From positions 169,444 to 233,443 of the forward strand of contig NW_004440356.1 of NCBI RefSeq assembly GCF_000330505.1: a stretch of 64,000 nucleotides of DNA. Reading direction: 5' to 3'. The notes under the pieces are model-generated. The model searched no databases. It saw nothing but the letters and a program-made list of their open reading frames with translations, and was not told where the DNA came from. Position 1 is the stretch's first letter. Every line of letters starts with the position of its first letter. Of this stretch, positions 1 to 9,839 are shown piece after piece. A program made the translations under genes and the position numbers. This DNA comes from Entamoeba invadens IP1 (Eukaryota; Evosea; Mastigamoebida; Endamoebidae).

Positions 1-1503
1 TTCTGCAGCAAGCTTTCTCGACGCGTCCAACAACTCTTTGAACTTTGGGTTGACGGTTTTGCTTTTTGTTTCAACTTTGCAGACGATTGGAACTTTGTCG
101 GTTTTTGGAACTGCAATACTTAATCCGTCCCAGTCAAAGTTGTCCACAGAAAGCCCACCAAGCTCTAAGTCAAGCGCGTTGAATATTTGGTCGTTCTTAG
201 TTCGTTTGTTGGAGACTTCTTTCAACTGTTTGTCAATGAATGAAATAAATTCATCGACACTTTTGTTAAATTCATCAATTCCGTCATGAGTTTTACATAC
301 TCGTATGAGCTCGTTCTCAATATTGTCAATACATTGGACGAGCTCCATCACCAGAATGTTCTGTTTTATCTCGACGACATGAATGGCGTTCTCCTTTTGC
401 ATTAGGAAATGTGTTCCAATGAACGTTTTCCAAATATGGGTCTTAAGAGCTGGGTAGTTTTCTGGTTGTTGCAATTCATCAATCAGACACTTCAACATTG
501 CCATCAGCTTGAAATCGGGGCTTTCTTTGTCTGCAGTAGGCAATGAGCACACTTGAATGAACTGAGTCAAAATTCTAACGAACTGATTTCCAACTTTGCA
601 AAGCTCTTTTGTTTCACCGTCATCATTCATCTCTTTTGTATACTTTGGCGCAATACGATCTTTCTCTTTTGTGATGCAATTTGGGTGTTTGAGTCTATAC
701 TCATCTTTCTGTTGTTGGGTTACGTTGAATGTAGGCAATGGTTTCAGAGTCGGCACAGTCATGTTGTTCGATATGTACAAATTGTTTCTTGCTTCACCAA
801 ATAAATTCACAAGGGCTTGGTAAATCCTCAGTAATCTGTTGTACAAGAATGTAAAAACAGACTCGTTCTCCTCGATGTGCGCCAAGTTATGCATGAAAAA
901 GATGATGACGTTGTACAGTTCGTTGGCATCTAAAATGAGTGGAATTGTGCAGTCCAATTTCGTGCGGTCTGAGCTGTAATTGTGGATAATTGGTAATGGC
1001 ACAACAAGCAAGTAATCCATCAAGTCCATGATGTAAGAAAGTGTCGACAAGCACTTTAAGTCGGTGTAGTATTCCTCGGGAAGTGTTTCATACTCTGGAA
1101 TGTTCAGAGCACCGGTGAAAAATCTGTGTTGTTGATGGAAGACAACCCTCATCTGGATGTACTGGGCGTAATGCTTTGTAATTTGGAGCAGTGGCTCGGT
1201 GTTATTTTGTTGTTGGAGCTTAACATAAGCTTTGTAAATCACTGGGTAGAACGAGTCCAAATATCCGCCAATAAGTGAAGGTGAACCGTCACGAAGTACT
1301 CGGTGGAGTGTCACAAACGACTTGTACTGATGAAGGATGTTGTTCGAAAGCATGGTTTTGTTAAGTTCTTGGTAGAACATTGGCATATCATTCGTGTAAC
1401 TTTTTGCGATGATGGTCTTAATGTGCTTAGGCTTCGGGGGAGTGTTCATTGAGTTACACGCCTTTTTTGTTGCAACCTTGATTTTAGGTTCGAGGAAATC
1501 CAT
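1..1503 (-). CDS. ANTH-domain endocytic adaptor, HIP1/Sla2-like (C-terminus off window)
   Basis: The frame is open from an ATG at 1501-1503 to the left edge, giving 501 codons with no stop; the C-terminus lies outside the window. Residues about 25-290 look like an ANTH domain: KPKHIKTIIA near residue 24, the helix KSFVTLHRVLRDGSPSL (61-77), then HYAQYIQMRVVFHQQHRFF (111-129). The pairing of KxKH, LHRVLRDG and an HxxxxFFxG-like segment resembles the ANTH domain of HIP1/Sla2 more than that of AP180/CALM. In that family the domain binds phosphoinositides and links clathrin coats to actin. Whether a coiled coil and a talin-like actin-binding domain follow cannot be seen. The visible C-terminal part (about 290-501) is helical and unassigned. 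Family assignment is by eye. Confidence 0.7.
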   Translation of the reverse strand, partial: MDFLEPKIKVATKKACNSMNTPPKPKHIKTIIAKSYTNDMPMFYQELNKTMLSNNILHQYKSFVTLHRVLRDGSPSLIGGYLDSFYPVIYKAYVKLQQQNNTEPLLQITKHYAQYIQMRVVFHQQHRFFTGALNIPEYETLPEEYYTDLKCLSTLSYIMDLMDYLLVVPLPIIHNYSSDRTKLDCTIPLILDANELYNVIIFFMHNLAHIEENESVFTFLYNRLLRIYQALVNLFGEARNNLYISNNMTVPTLKPLPTFNVTQQQKDEYRLKHPNCITKEKDRIAPKYTKEMNDDGETKELCKVGNQFVRILTQFIQVCSLPTADKESPDFKLMAMLKCLIDELQQPENYPALKTHIWKTFIGTHFLMQKENAIHVVEIKQNILVMELVQCIDNIENELIRVCKTHDGIDEFNKSVDEFISFIDKQLKEVSNKRTKNDQIFNALDLELGGLSVDNFDWDGLSIAVPKTDKVPIVCKVETKSKTVNPKFKELLDASRKLAAE

Positions 1504-1991
1504 GTTATTCACTCAAATTTTTGCACTTCAAAAACACTTTCTTTCCACCTTTTACAATCTTGAGATTTTTTCTCTATTGACAAAATGAAATAATTTACTA
1601 ACAATTGAAATTTATAATTAAATAATTATATTATAAATAAATAATAATGAAGATGTTATTAATTTTTATTATAATTTTTAATTATTTATCATAATTACAA
1701 TTTATAATACTCATTACTATTATATAACTAATAATCAAAATGTGTTTTTTGTTTGTAGCTTGTTTTTATGTATTATAATTAAACCTTTAATTATAGTACA
1801 TTTAATATTACAATACGAATATTAGACTTTACTAATATTATTTTTATTATTTAACACTTAATTATCCACAAGTTTTTTTGTTCATAAGAAACAAAATTCT
1901 CATTTACTCGAGATGAAATTATAAACTCAATGATTATAGAAAGAGTTTAATGATTATAAACAAAGATTAAAAAGAAGTCTGGAATTAAGCA
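1504..1991. other. AT-rich intergenic spacer
   Basis: This spacer separates the start of the ANTH gene from the stop of the coatomer gene. It consists of A/T runs and short TAAT/TTAT words. I see no ORF, RNA gene or convincing repeat; the promoter of the ANTH gene must lie in its left part. Confidence 0.6.
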
Positions 1992-4394
1992 TTATTGCTC
2001 TGAATTAACAACAAAGAGGTCCGGGTTGTCGAGAGGGTTAGCAAGTGCGTCCGCCTGTTTTGGGTAGATTTCCTTCAACTCGTCTTTCCAGTGTTGGACG
2101 ATGTCCTTAGCGAGTTCATTAGGGAGGCCATAAGTGACTGCGTACATAGCAGCTTCTGGGTATCTACTAGTCTTTTGAAGGATATCGACGCACTTCTCTT
2201 TGATTTGTAAGATATGAGCGCAGACGAAGCAAATGTTCCAGATCTCCTTTTCCTCAGTGATTTTCATGAGTCTTTCGACGAGTTCTGCGTCGTTCAAAGA
2301 CACTGCAAACAACAAGATTCCGCTCCAGTCGTTTCCTTTGAACATGCACTCGACGGCCTCATCGATCTCGTCTTCGTCCAAATACAATTTTGTGAGTTCT
2401 TTCCATTGATGGTCGTCATTAATGATCTCCGCCATTTCTCTAGCCAACTCGATTTTGTTGAGTGACATTGCCAAGTCAAATTTGAATTCGGGGTCGTCCG
2501 ATATCGACAGTGCCAATTCGGGATAATTATGTTGTTTTAAGAATGTAGCTGCAACACTGAGCTTTTCCTTTGGTATCAGTCCCAAGAATTCTTTAATCTT
2601 CTCTTTATCATTACGTAACACGGCAGATTGGAACACCAACAGTGCATTTAACAGTTGATACGACACAATGGCTTCTCCTTTCACATCACTCACGACGACT
2701 TTATTCTCTTTAGGAAGGTATCCCAACAGAAACATATTCCCTTCTAAATGGGTGATAACAGAACAGAACGCTCCTACATAATAACATAAGGAATTGTTAT
2801 GGTTGATATAAATGAAAGCATCCCCATACCATTCCCCACTCTTCACCGTCTCAGGTATCTCACTTAACACTTCAAACGCTTCGGTCAACCCATCTTCTGG
2901 CGCTTTCTTATTCTTCATAAAGAAGTCCCTCACTACCTTCTCGTTGTAACGTAAGATAAAGTAACTCCCTTCTGAAGTGATGGAAAGAAGATCAGTGTCC
3001 GACCACTTCACATTCTTCGCATTAATTTGAATCTCCGTAATAAATTTGCCTTCCCAGGTGTATAACGCAAGCGTCCCATTGTATTTCACTGTTAACAAAT
3101 TCCCCCCAAAGATCGCTTCCGGTGCTTCTTCAAGTAACACTTGGCCCTCCGCTTCTTCAAATTTGTTATTAAAGATCTTCACATTCCCTCCATTGTCTAA
3201 GACTGCATAGCCCCCATCATCACTCCACACAAAACCACTGCAATTCCCATACTTCACATTCCTCCACGCAAGTGTCGTATAAATGATATAATCAGCATCC
3301 CCTACTATAGCTACAAATCGCCCATTCGGTGAGAACTTAATCGTTTGCGGGTACACATCGACTACACCAAGTTCTTTCACAGGAAGACTTAACGCCTCCC
3401 CATCAGCTCCTTCCATCCCTTTACAATTCATCAGCACCGCATCTTGTCGCTTCGTCAATATAATCTTCCCCGTCCCATCCATCGTAATCGTCGGCTCGTC
3501 AGACCCTATTTTGATCACCAACGTGCCTTGATCCGCTCCAATCGCAAGTAAATTCCCAAAGAAGGACAACGTCCAATTCCTCTCAAAATCGTAATTTAAG
3601 ACCCGTTCGATCTTATTCGTTTGAATGTTCCAAATGCGAACCGTCGAGTCTTCAGACGCAGAAGCAATGATCGGTAAGTCTTCATGGCACTTCAAACTCC
3701 AAATGACATCCGTGTGCCCTTCTAATTGACTCACACACGCTTTAGTCTGATAGTCCCACACTCTGATGACAGTGTCTTCCCCAGCTGATAACAAATAAGG
3801 GCGCGTGTCATTCTGGAGATACGCTACACAGCAAACTCCCGCCTCATGTCCTTCCAATGTGAAATGAGGCGAATTCGAATTGAGGCCCCACACTTTAACA
3901 GTCCCATCTAATGAAGCAGACGCAAAGATGTTCGGGTCTTTAGGATTGAACGCAAGCGCCATCACCGCATTGACGTGTCCCGTAAATGTCATGATCTCCG
4001 CAAAGTTCTGGTCGAAGTTGAAGCACTTAATAGTCTTATCATCAGAGCATGTCAAGATATAAGGAAGGGTCGGGTGTACTATAATGTCTCGAATATAATC
4101 ACTGTGAGCCTCAAACGATTTCTCTAAAGTCATCGTATTGTAGTTATACACACGAATCATCCGATCATCAGAACCTACTACTATCTGCTCTTTCCGTGCC
4201 ATAAATCTCGCACAGCGAATCGGTTTATCGACTACCTCAACAGTCTTCACTATCGACTTCGTTTGGTAATTCAAGATGTAGATCGAACCGGTGTGTAACG
4301 CAGCTAACACCCACGGCTCCTTCGGATGGAAATCGACACACTTCACTCGCGTCGATTTCGTGCTCACCTTCCGTTTGATCTCAAATCTCGGCAT
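1992..4394 (-). CDS. Coatomer subunit beta' (COPI, Sec27/COPB2)
   Basis: This 800-residue protein begins MPRFEIKRKVSTKSTRVKCV and continues with FHPKEPWVLAALHTGSI, the characteristic N-terminus of beta'-COP. Residues 1-300 carry about seven WD40 repeats with GH...WD/WN-type strands (for example SYSADDTV-like blades around 200-260). Residues about 320-770 form the coatomer WD-associated region and helical solenoid (LELALSISDDPEFKFDLAMSL near 640). Beta'-COP forms the cargo-binding COPI subcomplex with alpha- and epsilon-COP and reads dilysine retrieval signals on ER-bound vesicles. The family is usually about 850-950 residues, so this copy has a short C-terminal tail. It is a single uninterrupted frame. 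Confidence 0.95.
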   Translation of the reverse strand: MPRFEIKRKVSTKSTRVKCVDFHPKEPWVLAALHTGSIYILNYQTKSIVKTVEVVDKPIRCARFMARKEQIVVGSDDRMIRVYNYNTMTLEKSFEAHSDYIRDIIVHPTLPYILTCSDDKTIKCFNFDQNFAEIMTFTGHVNAVMALAFNPKDPNIFASASLDGTVKVWGLNSNSPHFTLEGHEAGVCCVAYLQNDTRPYLLSAGEDTVIRVWDYQTKACVSQLEGHTDVIWSLKCHEDLPIIASASEDSTVRIWNIQTNKIERVLNYDFERNWTLSFFGNLLAIGADQGTLVIKIGSDEPTITMDGTGKIILTKRQDAVLMNCKGMEGADGEALSLPVKELGVVDVYPQTIKFSPNGRFVAIVGDADYIIYTTLAWRNVKYGNCSGFVWSDDGGYAVLDNGGNVKIFNNKFEEAEGQVLLEEAPEAIFGGNLLTVKYNGTLALYTWEGKFITEIQINAKNVKWSDTDLLSITSEGSYFILRYNEKVVRDFFMKNKKAPEDGLTEAFEVLSEIPETVKSGEWYGDAFIYINHNNSLCYYVGAFCSVITHLEGNMFLLGYLPKENKVVVSDVKGEAIVSYQLLNALLVFQSAVLRNDKEKIKEFLGLIPKEKLSVAATFLKQHNYPELALSISDDPEFKFDLAMSLNKIELAREMAEIINDDHQWKELTKLYLDEDEIDEAVECMFKGNDWSGILLFAVSLNDAELVERLMKITEEKEIWNICFVCAHILQIKEKCVDILQKTSRYPEAAMYAVTYGLPNELAKDIVQHWKDELKEIYPKQADALANPLDNPDLFVVNSEQ

Positions 4395-4640
4395 CCTTCT
4401 CTGGATTTTTAAGTTCCCGGCCCCCTTTAATAGTTTTTGTGACCGCGTTTTACTAGACGTTATTAGTATTGTACTATACTTTTAACTACTCGGTGGTACT
4501 ACTCAAAGACATTCCGAGAAAAAGACGAGATCGTGTGGACATTCCTCACCAGTGAGTTACTATTTTTATGGTTCTGTAACTAATTGAAAATAATTAAAAC
4601 TATTCACTGAGTTATTGTAGTTAAAAAAACTAATAAAGTG

Positions 4641-5384
4641 TTATTTTTTAGACTGACGGACGTAAGTCAAAACAGCCAAGACTGCCGTAAATAAGAGGGA
4701 AATTGCAGTAACAACTCCTTTACTAATCTCCGTGTACTCATGCGTTTTCTCTTTAAAACGGTACGTGAATGAGACATACCCAAACGTCTCAGACTTCATC
4801 GGCGTGTTATCTTTTACTAGTAAGTTATTATATATTTACTAGTCATGAAATAATTTCAATAATGCTCCATTTTATAGTATTTTAATTATAATTGTATAGT
4901 AAAACAAACAATGCGGAACGAGTGCAATACTCGTGATATTTGCGTGTGACACCCCAAAGGTGATGACCGCGTCTGTTGCCATCGCAACTCCTTTTGAGTG
5001 GATTGCGATGAACGGCGAAACAAACCTCCCATTTTGAAAAGAGAACCGTCTGTCTGTCAGTTTTCACCCTCACTTTTAATTAATAGTAAATAAACCTACA
5101 AAAATGGTATATTGATGTATAATAAATTTATAGTATTTTTATGATAATTCTATAGTTCTCTGAACAAACATTTTGAAGTCGTCGTTGTAGAAGAAAGTTG
5201 CTCCGATTTGTTCGAGAGTGAAAGTAGACTCTTGGCCAAATTTGGGGCGAGCCGAATATGGAAGAGATTCCCATTTGTATAAAACATCAGTCGTTTTAAT
5301 TTGATATTGAGTAGGAATAGCATCGCCACTTTGATACGCTGCGAAAGACGTCACAAAGAGAGCTACAAACAAAACACTTGTCAT
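4641..5384 (-). CDS. Small type I membrane protein, three exons, family not recognised
   Basis: Three frames join at GTTTGT introns: exon 1 is 5384-5170, exon 2 5049-4910, exon 3 4816-4641. Introns are 5169-5050 (ends CAG) and 4909-4817 (ends TAG). The total is 531 nt, or 176 residues plus stop. The protein has a signal peptide (MTSVLFVALFVTSFAA, 1-16), a beta-rich lumenal part with one NIT glycosylation sequon, one C-terminal transmembrane helix (about 148-168) and a short basic tail ending QSKK. The layout resembles small ER membrane subunits such as TRAP-beta, but I cannot show homology. The first junction is less certain than the second because it uses a CAG acceptor after an in-frame stop. 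Each piece alone would be dismissed as a short ORF. Confidence 0.6.
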
Positions 5385-5605
5385 TCATTTTCGAGTTTCT
5401 TCAAAAAATTGTAACTAATAAATTTAATTTGTTTTATTATTAATTTTATTAATTTACACATTTGTTTTTGAATTTTTTCACTTTTTTATATACTATTATT
5501 TTAATCAATTATTTAGTTTGTTGACTTAAATTGTATATAACTATATATTGTTAATAAAATAATTATTAAATGTGTATGAGAATAGTAGTATTAAGAACGA
5601 ATGGA

Positions 5606-7246
5606 TCAAGATATTATTTTTAAATTGGGCAACTCTTCACTAAGAGTCTTTCTCACGTTGTCGTCAAAGGAATTCACATTTTTGATGACTAAAGCTTTTA
5701 AATTTGCACATCCCGCAATTCCAAACAGTTCGTTATTCCCCCATTTACACTCTTCAATCTCCTCTAAGTCGATTCTTGTTAGACTCTTTAGCGAGCTTGC
5801 AAACACAGTCGAGTTGCTTGCAGACACCTTTTTAAGTGAAACTTCCATCAAGTTTGGTGCATCCTTCAAATCAATCAAGCAGAAATCTTTACAGTTATCA
5901 ACACTGATTTTCATCAGTTGCGTCATTTTGTCGACATTTTTGAGCGTTGGGATTTCCTTGAGTGACAGTGAGTAAAGTCCAGTAAGTTGTGTTAAGCAAC
6001 TCACATCAAATTCTTTGATTTGTCCCACAGAAAGCACCCCCAAAGGTATGTTTCGTTCTGCTTCCCCAATCTCGAGATTGATTTTTGAAACTTCAAGTGA
6101 AGTCAAGATGTCACAATTCTTCAAAAATGAGATGTCCTTGATTTTTAGGCATTGCACCAACGTCAAACCTCTTAAACTTCTCAAATCAACACTTTCCAGT
6201 GCTTTCATCGTAAAATTGGGACATGAGGTGGCACTCAAATTGTCAAACGAAAATCTTGCCGAAATGAGTGGAATGATTTTTTCAAATTGTGAAGTATTGC
6301 GAGAAAATTCAACCGATTGAATTGTCCCTACAGCCTTTCTTTGACATTTTTCAATTGGCTCGAACGACTTTGATGCCTCAAAATCATGGTGAAACGCTGC
6401 AATCTCAATCTCAAAAATCGCCGGCATTTTGAGATAGTCTGCCAGAACGAGAGGTGCTTTAAGCGCGGATTTACACCGGAGGAGCACTTTCTTTAAATTT
6501 CTCAATGTCGTCAAAAAGACCAATTTTGGCGCACTTGAGATGTTAACATCGAGAAGGTCAAGGACTTTGAGTGACTTCAATGAAGTCAAATCGTTCAACG
6601 ACGAAAGTTGTTTAATTGAGTCTGCAATTATTTTTAAAGAAGTCAATGAGAGTAACACGGAGAGTGAGTTAAACGGATTTGTGTTGTTGTTGTCTTCAGT
6701 GATTTTTGCGATACTTTGAGCGCCGAAATCAAGAATTAAGTTTTTTAGGCCTTGGAATTTCTTGATGATTGGGATCATCCTCGGAATTAAACGGACATGA
6801 AGCTTCGTCAAGTTTTGAAGAGAAGTTAAGTTGATTAACGATGGGTCGGTTGGTGGACAAACGTACTTTAAATCCACCAATTTTGTTTGAGTGCCAAGAA
6901 GTTGGTGAATGTGTTTAAACTCGCCCATCGTGTTGCATTCAATTCCTTCAAGTTTAAGAGTTTTAAAAGAGTATTTTTGAAGTAATTTAACAATTACTTG
7001 TGAAGGATAACTACCTTTGAGTACCAAAGAATCAATAGTTGTGGGAAGATAGTCGAAATCAATTGGACCAAAAATAGTCAGCTCGGCGATGGTGGGTACT
7101 TTGAGTGTTTGACGGCCAATCAGATACGCAGATGGTTGTTCAATAGAAGCGTCACAATACTTCTTGTTAATTGCCAAAAAGAAGATGTAGCAATTTGGAG
7201 GAAGATATTTGAATACAGTTTTGATATGGATTGGTTCTAAAATCAT
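5606..7246 (-). CDS. Leucine-rich repeat protein
   Basis: This is an uninterrupted 546-residue frame. After an N-terminal block of about 60 residues (YLPPNCYIFFLAINKKYC, an F-box-like or cap segment typical of amoebic LRR proteins), it is built of leucine-rich repeats of about 22-26 residues, such as LTSLQNLTKLHV, LKSLKVLDLLDVNIS and LRSLRGLTLVQCLKIKD. There is no signal peptide or transmembrane helix, so a cytosolic protein-interaction role is likely. The repeats are irregular and are not the BspA/LRR_5 type found at 45.6-51 kb. The specific partner is unknown. Confidence 0.8.
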   Translation of the reverse strand: MILEPIHIKTVFKYLPPNCYIFFLAINKKYCDASIEQPSAYLIGRQTLKVPTIAELTIFGPIDFDYLPTTIDSLVLKGSYPSQVIVKLLQKYSFKTLKLEGIECNTMGEFKHIHQLLGTQTKLVDLKYVCPPTDPSLINLTSLQNLTKLHVRLIPRMIPIIKKFQGLKNLILDFGAQSIAKITEDNNNTNPFNSLSVLLSLTSLKIIADSIKQLSSLNDLTSLKSLKVLDLLDVNISSAPKLVFLTTLRNLKKVLLRCKSALKAPLVLADYLKMPAIFEIEIAAFHHDFEASKSFEPIEKCQRKAVGTIQSVEFSRNTSQFEKIIPLISARFSFDNLSATSCPNFTMKALESVDLRSLRGLTLVQCLKIKDISFLKNCDILTSLEVSKINLEIGEAERNIPLGVLSVGQIKEFDVSCLTQLTGLYSLSLKEIPTLKNVDKMTQLMKISVDNCKDFCLIDLKDAPNLMEVSLKKVSASNSTVFASSLKSLTRIDLEEIEECKWGNNELFGIAGCANLKALVIKNVNSFDDNVRKTLSEELPNLKIIS

Positions 7247-8484
7247 TTTTGTGATTCAAGTTTGAGGTTCTTTATTGAGTTCTTATTTTACTTGAAATTT
7301 AGTTTTAATACTTTGTATTAATTATGATTTGGTATTTTTATTAATAAATTCTAATAAAAATAAAAATTAAATTGATAATTTAATATTTTAAAATTAAATT
7401 ATTATATTGTTTAGTAATCTTAAATTAATATCAAATTGTTTTAATTGGAATATTATTCAAATTGTACAATAGTATTATTTAAATAACAAAATATTATTAA
7501 AATGTTATCAAAATCAAAATAAAAAACAAAAAAAGAATTAAACTTTTCTGGTTTAAAAATAATTAACAAAAACTTTTTGAAAACGGGAACTTGTTTTAAA
7601 AATAGTTTTTTATACAAAAAAAAAAATTTGTTTTTTTAAAATGTAAAAACGAAATCTCAACCCATTTAAATAGTTCATATAAAGATATTCATTAATTACA
7701 ATTGAAAAACTAGAATCATTTTATTAATTAAATCTGGTGGACAATATATCATTCAGTTTTTATGTAAAAAAATCGGGCATTAGCCAAAACATCAATAATT
7801 AAAAAACAATGAGAATTATTATTTCAATAATTTCCTGAAATATTACATCTCTTTGTCGCAATATTATTTTGATAACAACAAAAATTGATTGGATTGGAAT
7901 AAAATAGTTATTCGAAATCAAATAAAAGAGTTATCCAATGAAACACATCGGTTTTATTATAAATCTATGAATAAATTATAAATAAACTATTTCGATATTC
8001 CTGTCTCAAAATGAAAAACCATTTAAAAGAATAAACAAACTAATAATAAAACCATATTTTAAAAGCTGTTTAGAATGTTTCCAAAATCCGATTTATTTAC
8101 AAAAATAGAAAGAATCAACCCCAAAAAATGTTTTTATTTTTTTTTGCAAAACATCAAATAATGTTTCCACGTTGTTTATCAACTCTAATTAAAACTAATA
8201 TCTATTATAATAAAATAACCAATAAACTATACTTTTTGATTTAAATAGTAATATTTCATTTAAAAAAAACTAAACTTGTTCTTTCCAGTAAAAACTGCTG
8301 CACCATTTATTAATAAAAATAATAGTATATTAATCTAATAAATATAGTACATCAAAGGGTCAACGCGTCTCAATCAAAAAATCACAAGCAAAAGAAGTAA
8401 AATTCAGTGAGTGTTGCTTTTTCAAAAGGAAGTGTCTAGAAAAAGTATAGTATATATATAGTTCAGCGAGTACTTGAAAGTCAT
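7247..8484. other. Long AT-rich intergenic region, cysteine protease promoter at right end
   Basis: These 1.2 kb lie between two divergently transcribed genes. The DNA is A/T runs with no credible ORF. The last 45 bases hold a TATA-like run (GTATAGTATATATATAG, about 8445-8461), about 24 bases before the protease ATG. No terminal inverted repeats were found. Confidence 0.6.
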
Positions 8485-9405
8485 ATGTTCTCTCTTCTTT
8501 TGATAGCACTCGCATCGGCGAGTATGAACTTTGACAAGTGGGCTGCCACAAACCACAAGGCGTATGCCAACAAGGCTGAGTACCTTTACAGACTTGCTGT
8601 ATATCTCGACAACAAGAGATTTGTTGAGAACACCGCCAACACTGAATTGAATGTCTTTGCTGATCAGACTCATGAAGAATTCATTAAGACACACTTGGGG
8701 ATGTCATACAAAGTCCCAGAAGGAGTGACTGAGAAGCGATCTGTTAAATCTGCCCCAGAATCCGTTGATTGGAGATCAATTATGAATCCAGCTAAAGATC
8801 AAGCCCAATGTGGCAGTTGCTGGACTTTCTGTACCACCGCTGTGATGGAAGGAAGAGTTAATAAGGATCTTGGAAAGCTTTATTCATACTCCGAACAACA
8901 ATTGATCGACTGTGATACTACAGACAATGGCTGCTCGGGTGGACATCCAGACAATTCATTCACTTTTATTAAGAATAACAAAGGTATCACTTTGGAAACT
9001 TCATACCCATATAAGGCCGCTGATGGGACTTGCAACACTGCTGTCAAGAACGTCGCCACAGTCGCTGGTCATAAAAGAGTCACTGACGGAAGTGAAACTG
9101 GCCTTCAAGAAATCACTGCTACTTACGGCCCTGTTGCTGTCGGTATGGACGCTTCTCGCGCTTCATTCCAATTGTATAAGAAGGGAACTATCTACAACGA
9201 CGCTAACTGCAAGAGAATAGTTATGGACCACTGCGTCACTCTTGTCGGATATGGAAAGAACACTGATGGTGAATACTGGATCATTAGAAACTCATGGGGA
9301 ACTTCTTGGGGTGATGAAGGTTACTTCTTGTTGGCTAGAAACCAGAACAACAGATGTGGTATCGGAAGAGACTCGACTTATCCAACTTCAGTCTCCTTGA
9401 TCTAA
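8485..9405 (+). CDS. Papain-family (C1A) cysteine protease, EhCP-A type
   Basis: This 306-residue preproenzyme has a signal peptide (1-13), an inhibitory I29-type prodomain (about 14-88) and a mature domain starting near A90 (APESVDW). The catalytic residues are all present: oxyanion Q108 and nucleophile C112 in QAQCGSCWTF, H249 in MDHCVTLVGYG, and N269 in IRNSWG. The CSGG block (150-153) and six or more cysteines fit the family disulfides. Amoebic enzymes of this family act in lysosomes and phagosomes and can be secreted to degrade host matrix. The gene has no intron and stands alone between long AT-rich spacers. A TATA-like run sits just upstream and 5' leaders in Entamoeba are very short, which supports this ATG. 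Confidence 0.96.
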   Translation: MFSLLLIALASASMNFDKWAATNHKAYANKAEYLYRLAVYLDNKRFVENTANTELNVFADQTHEEFIKTHLGMSYKVPEGVTEKRSVKSAPESVDWRSIMNPAKDQAQCGSCWTFCTTAVMEGRVNKDLGKLYSYSEQQLIDCDTTDNGCSGGHPDNSFTFIKNNKGITLETSYPYKAADGTCNTAVKNVATVAGHKRVTDGSETGLQEITATYGPVAVGMDASRASFQLYKKGTIYNDANCKRIVMDHCVTLVGYGKNTDGEYWIIRNSWGTSWGDEGYFLLARNQNNRCGIGRDSTYPTSVSLI

Positions 9406-9839
9406 GTCATTTTATCGTTCATTTCGGGTTCTTTTGATTATCATTAAATTTCTATTGAATTACTATATCAGTTTAAAACTATTAATATTCTATTCATCGT
9501 TAACTTATTTTTTAATAAGAAATTTACTATTAAATCTTTTTTTTATTAATATATGCAAGAAATAAGAAATATACTATTAAAATGTGAATTGAGTGGAAAT
9601 CTGGTTATATACTATTTGATATAGTTTTGTATAATTAAATAAATAAATAACGAAAAGTTTTAAAAAAACTTTGTAAAACAAATTTAATAACAAATAGTTA
9701 AGATTCAAAAATTTTGATTAACTCGAGTTTTATATATTTTTAATATTAATTTTAATATGGTTTAAAAATAGTTTATTAATAATATATATACTAAACATTT
9801 TAATAAAGAACTTGGAAAGGAAAATGGTTTGTATGCTTT
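9406..9839. other. AT-rich intergenic spacer
   Basis: Nothing coding is visible. Near the right end, GAACTTGGAAAGGAAA (about 9809-9824) precedes an ATG followed at once by GTTTGT. This may be the true start and first splice site of the next gene (see the findings). Confidence 0.5.
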
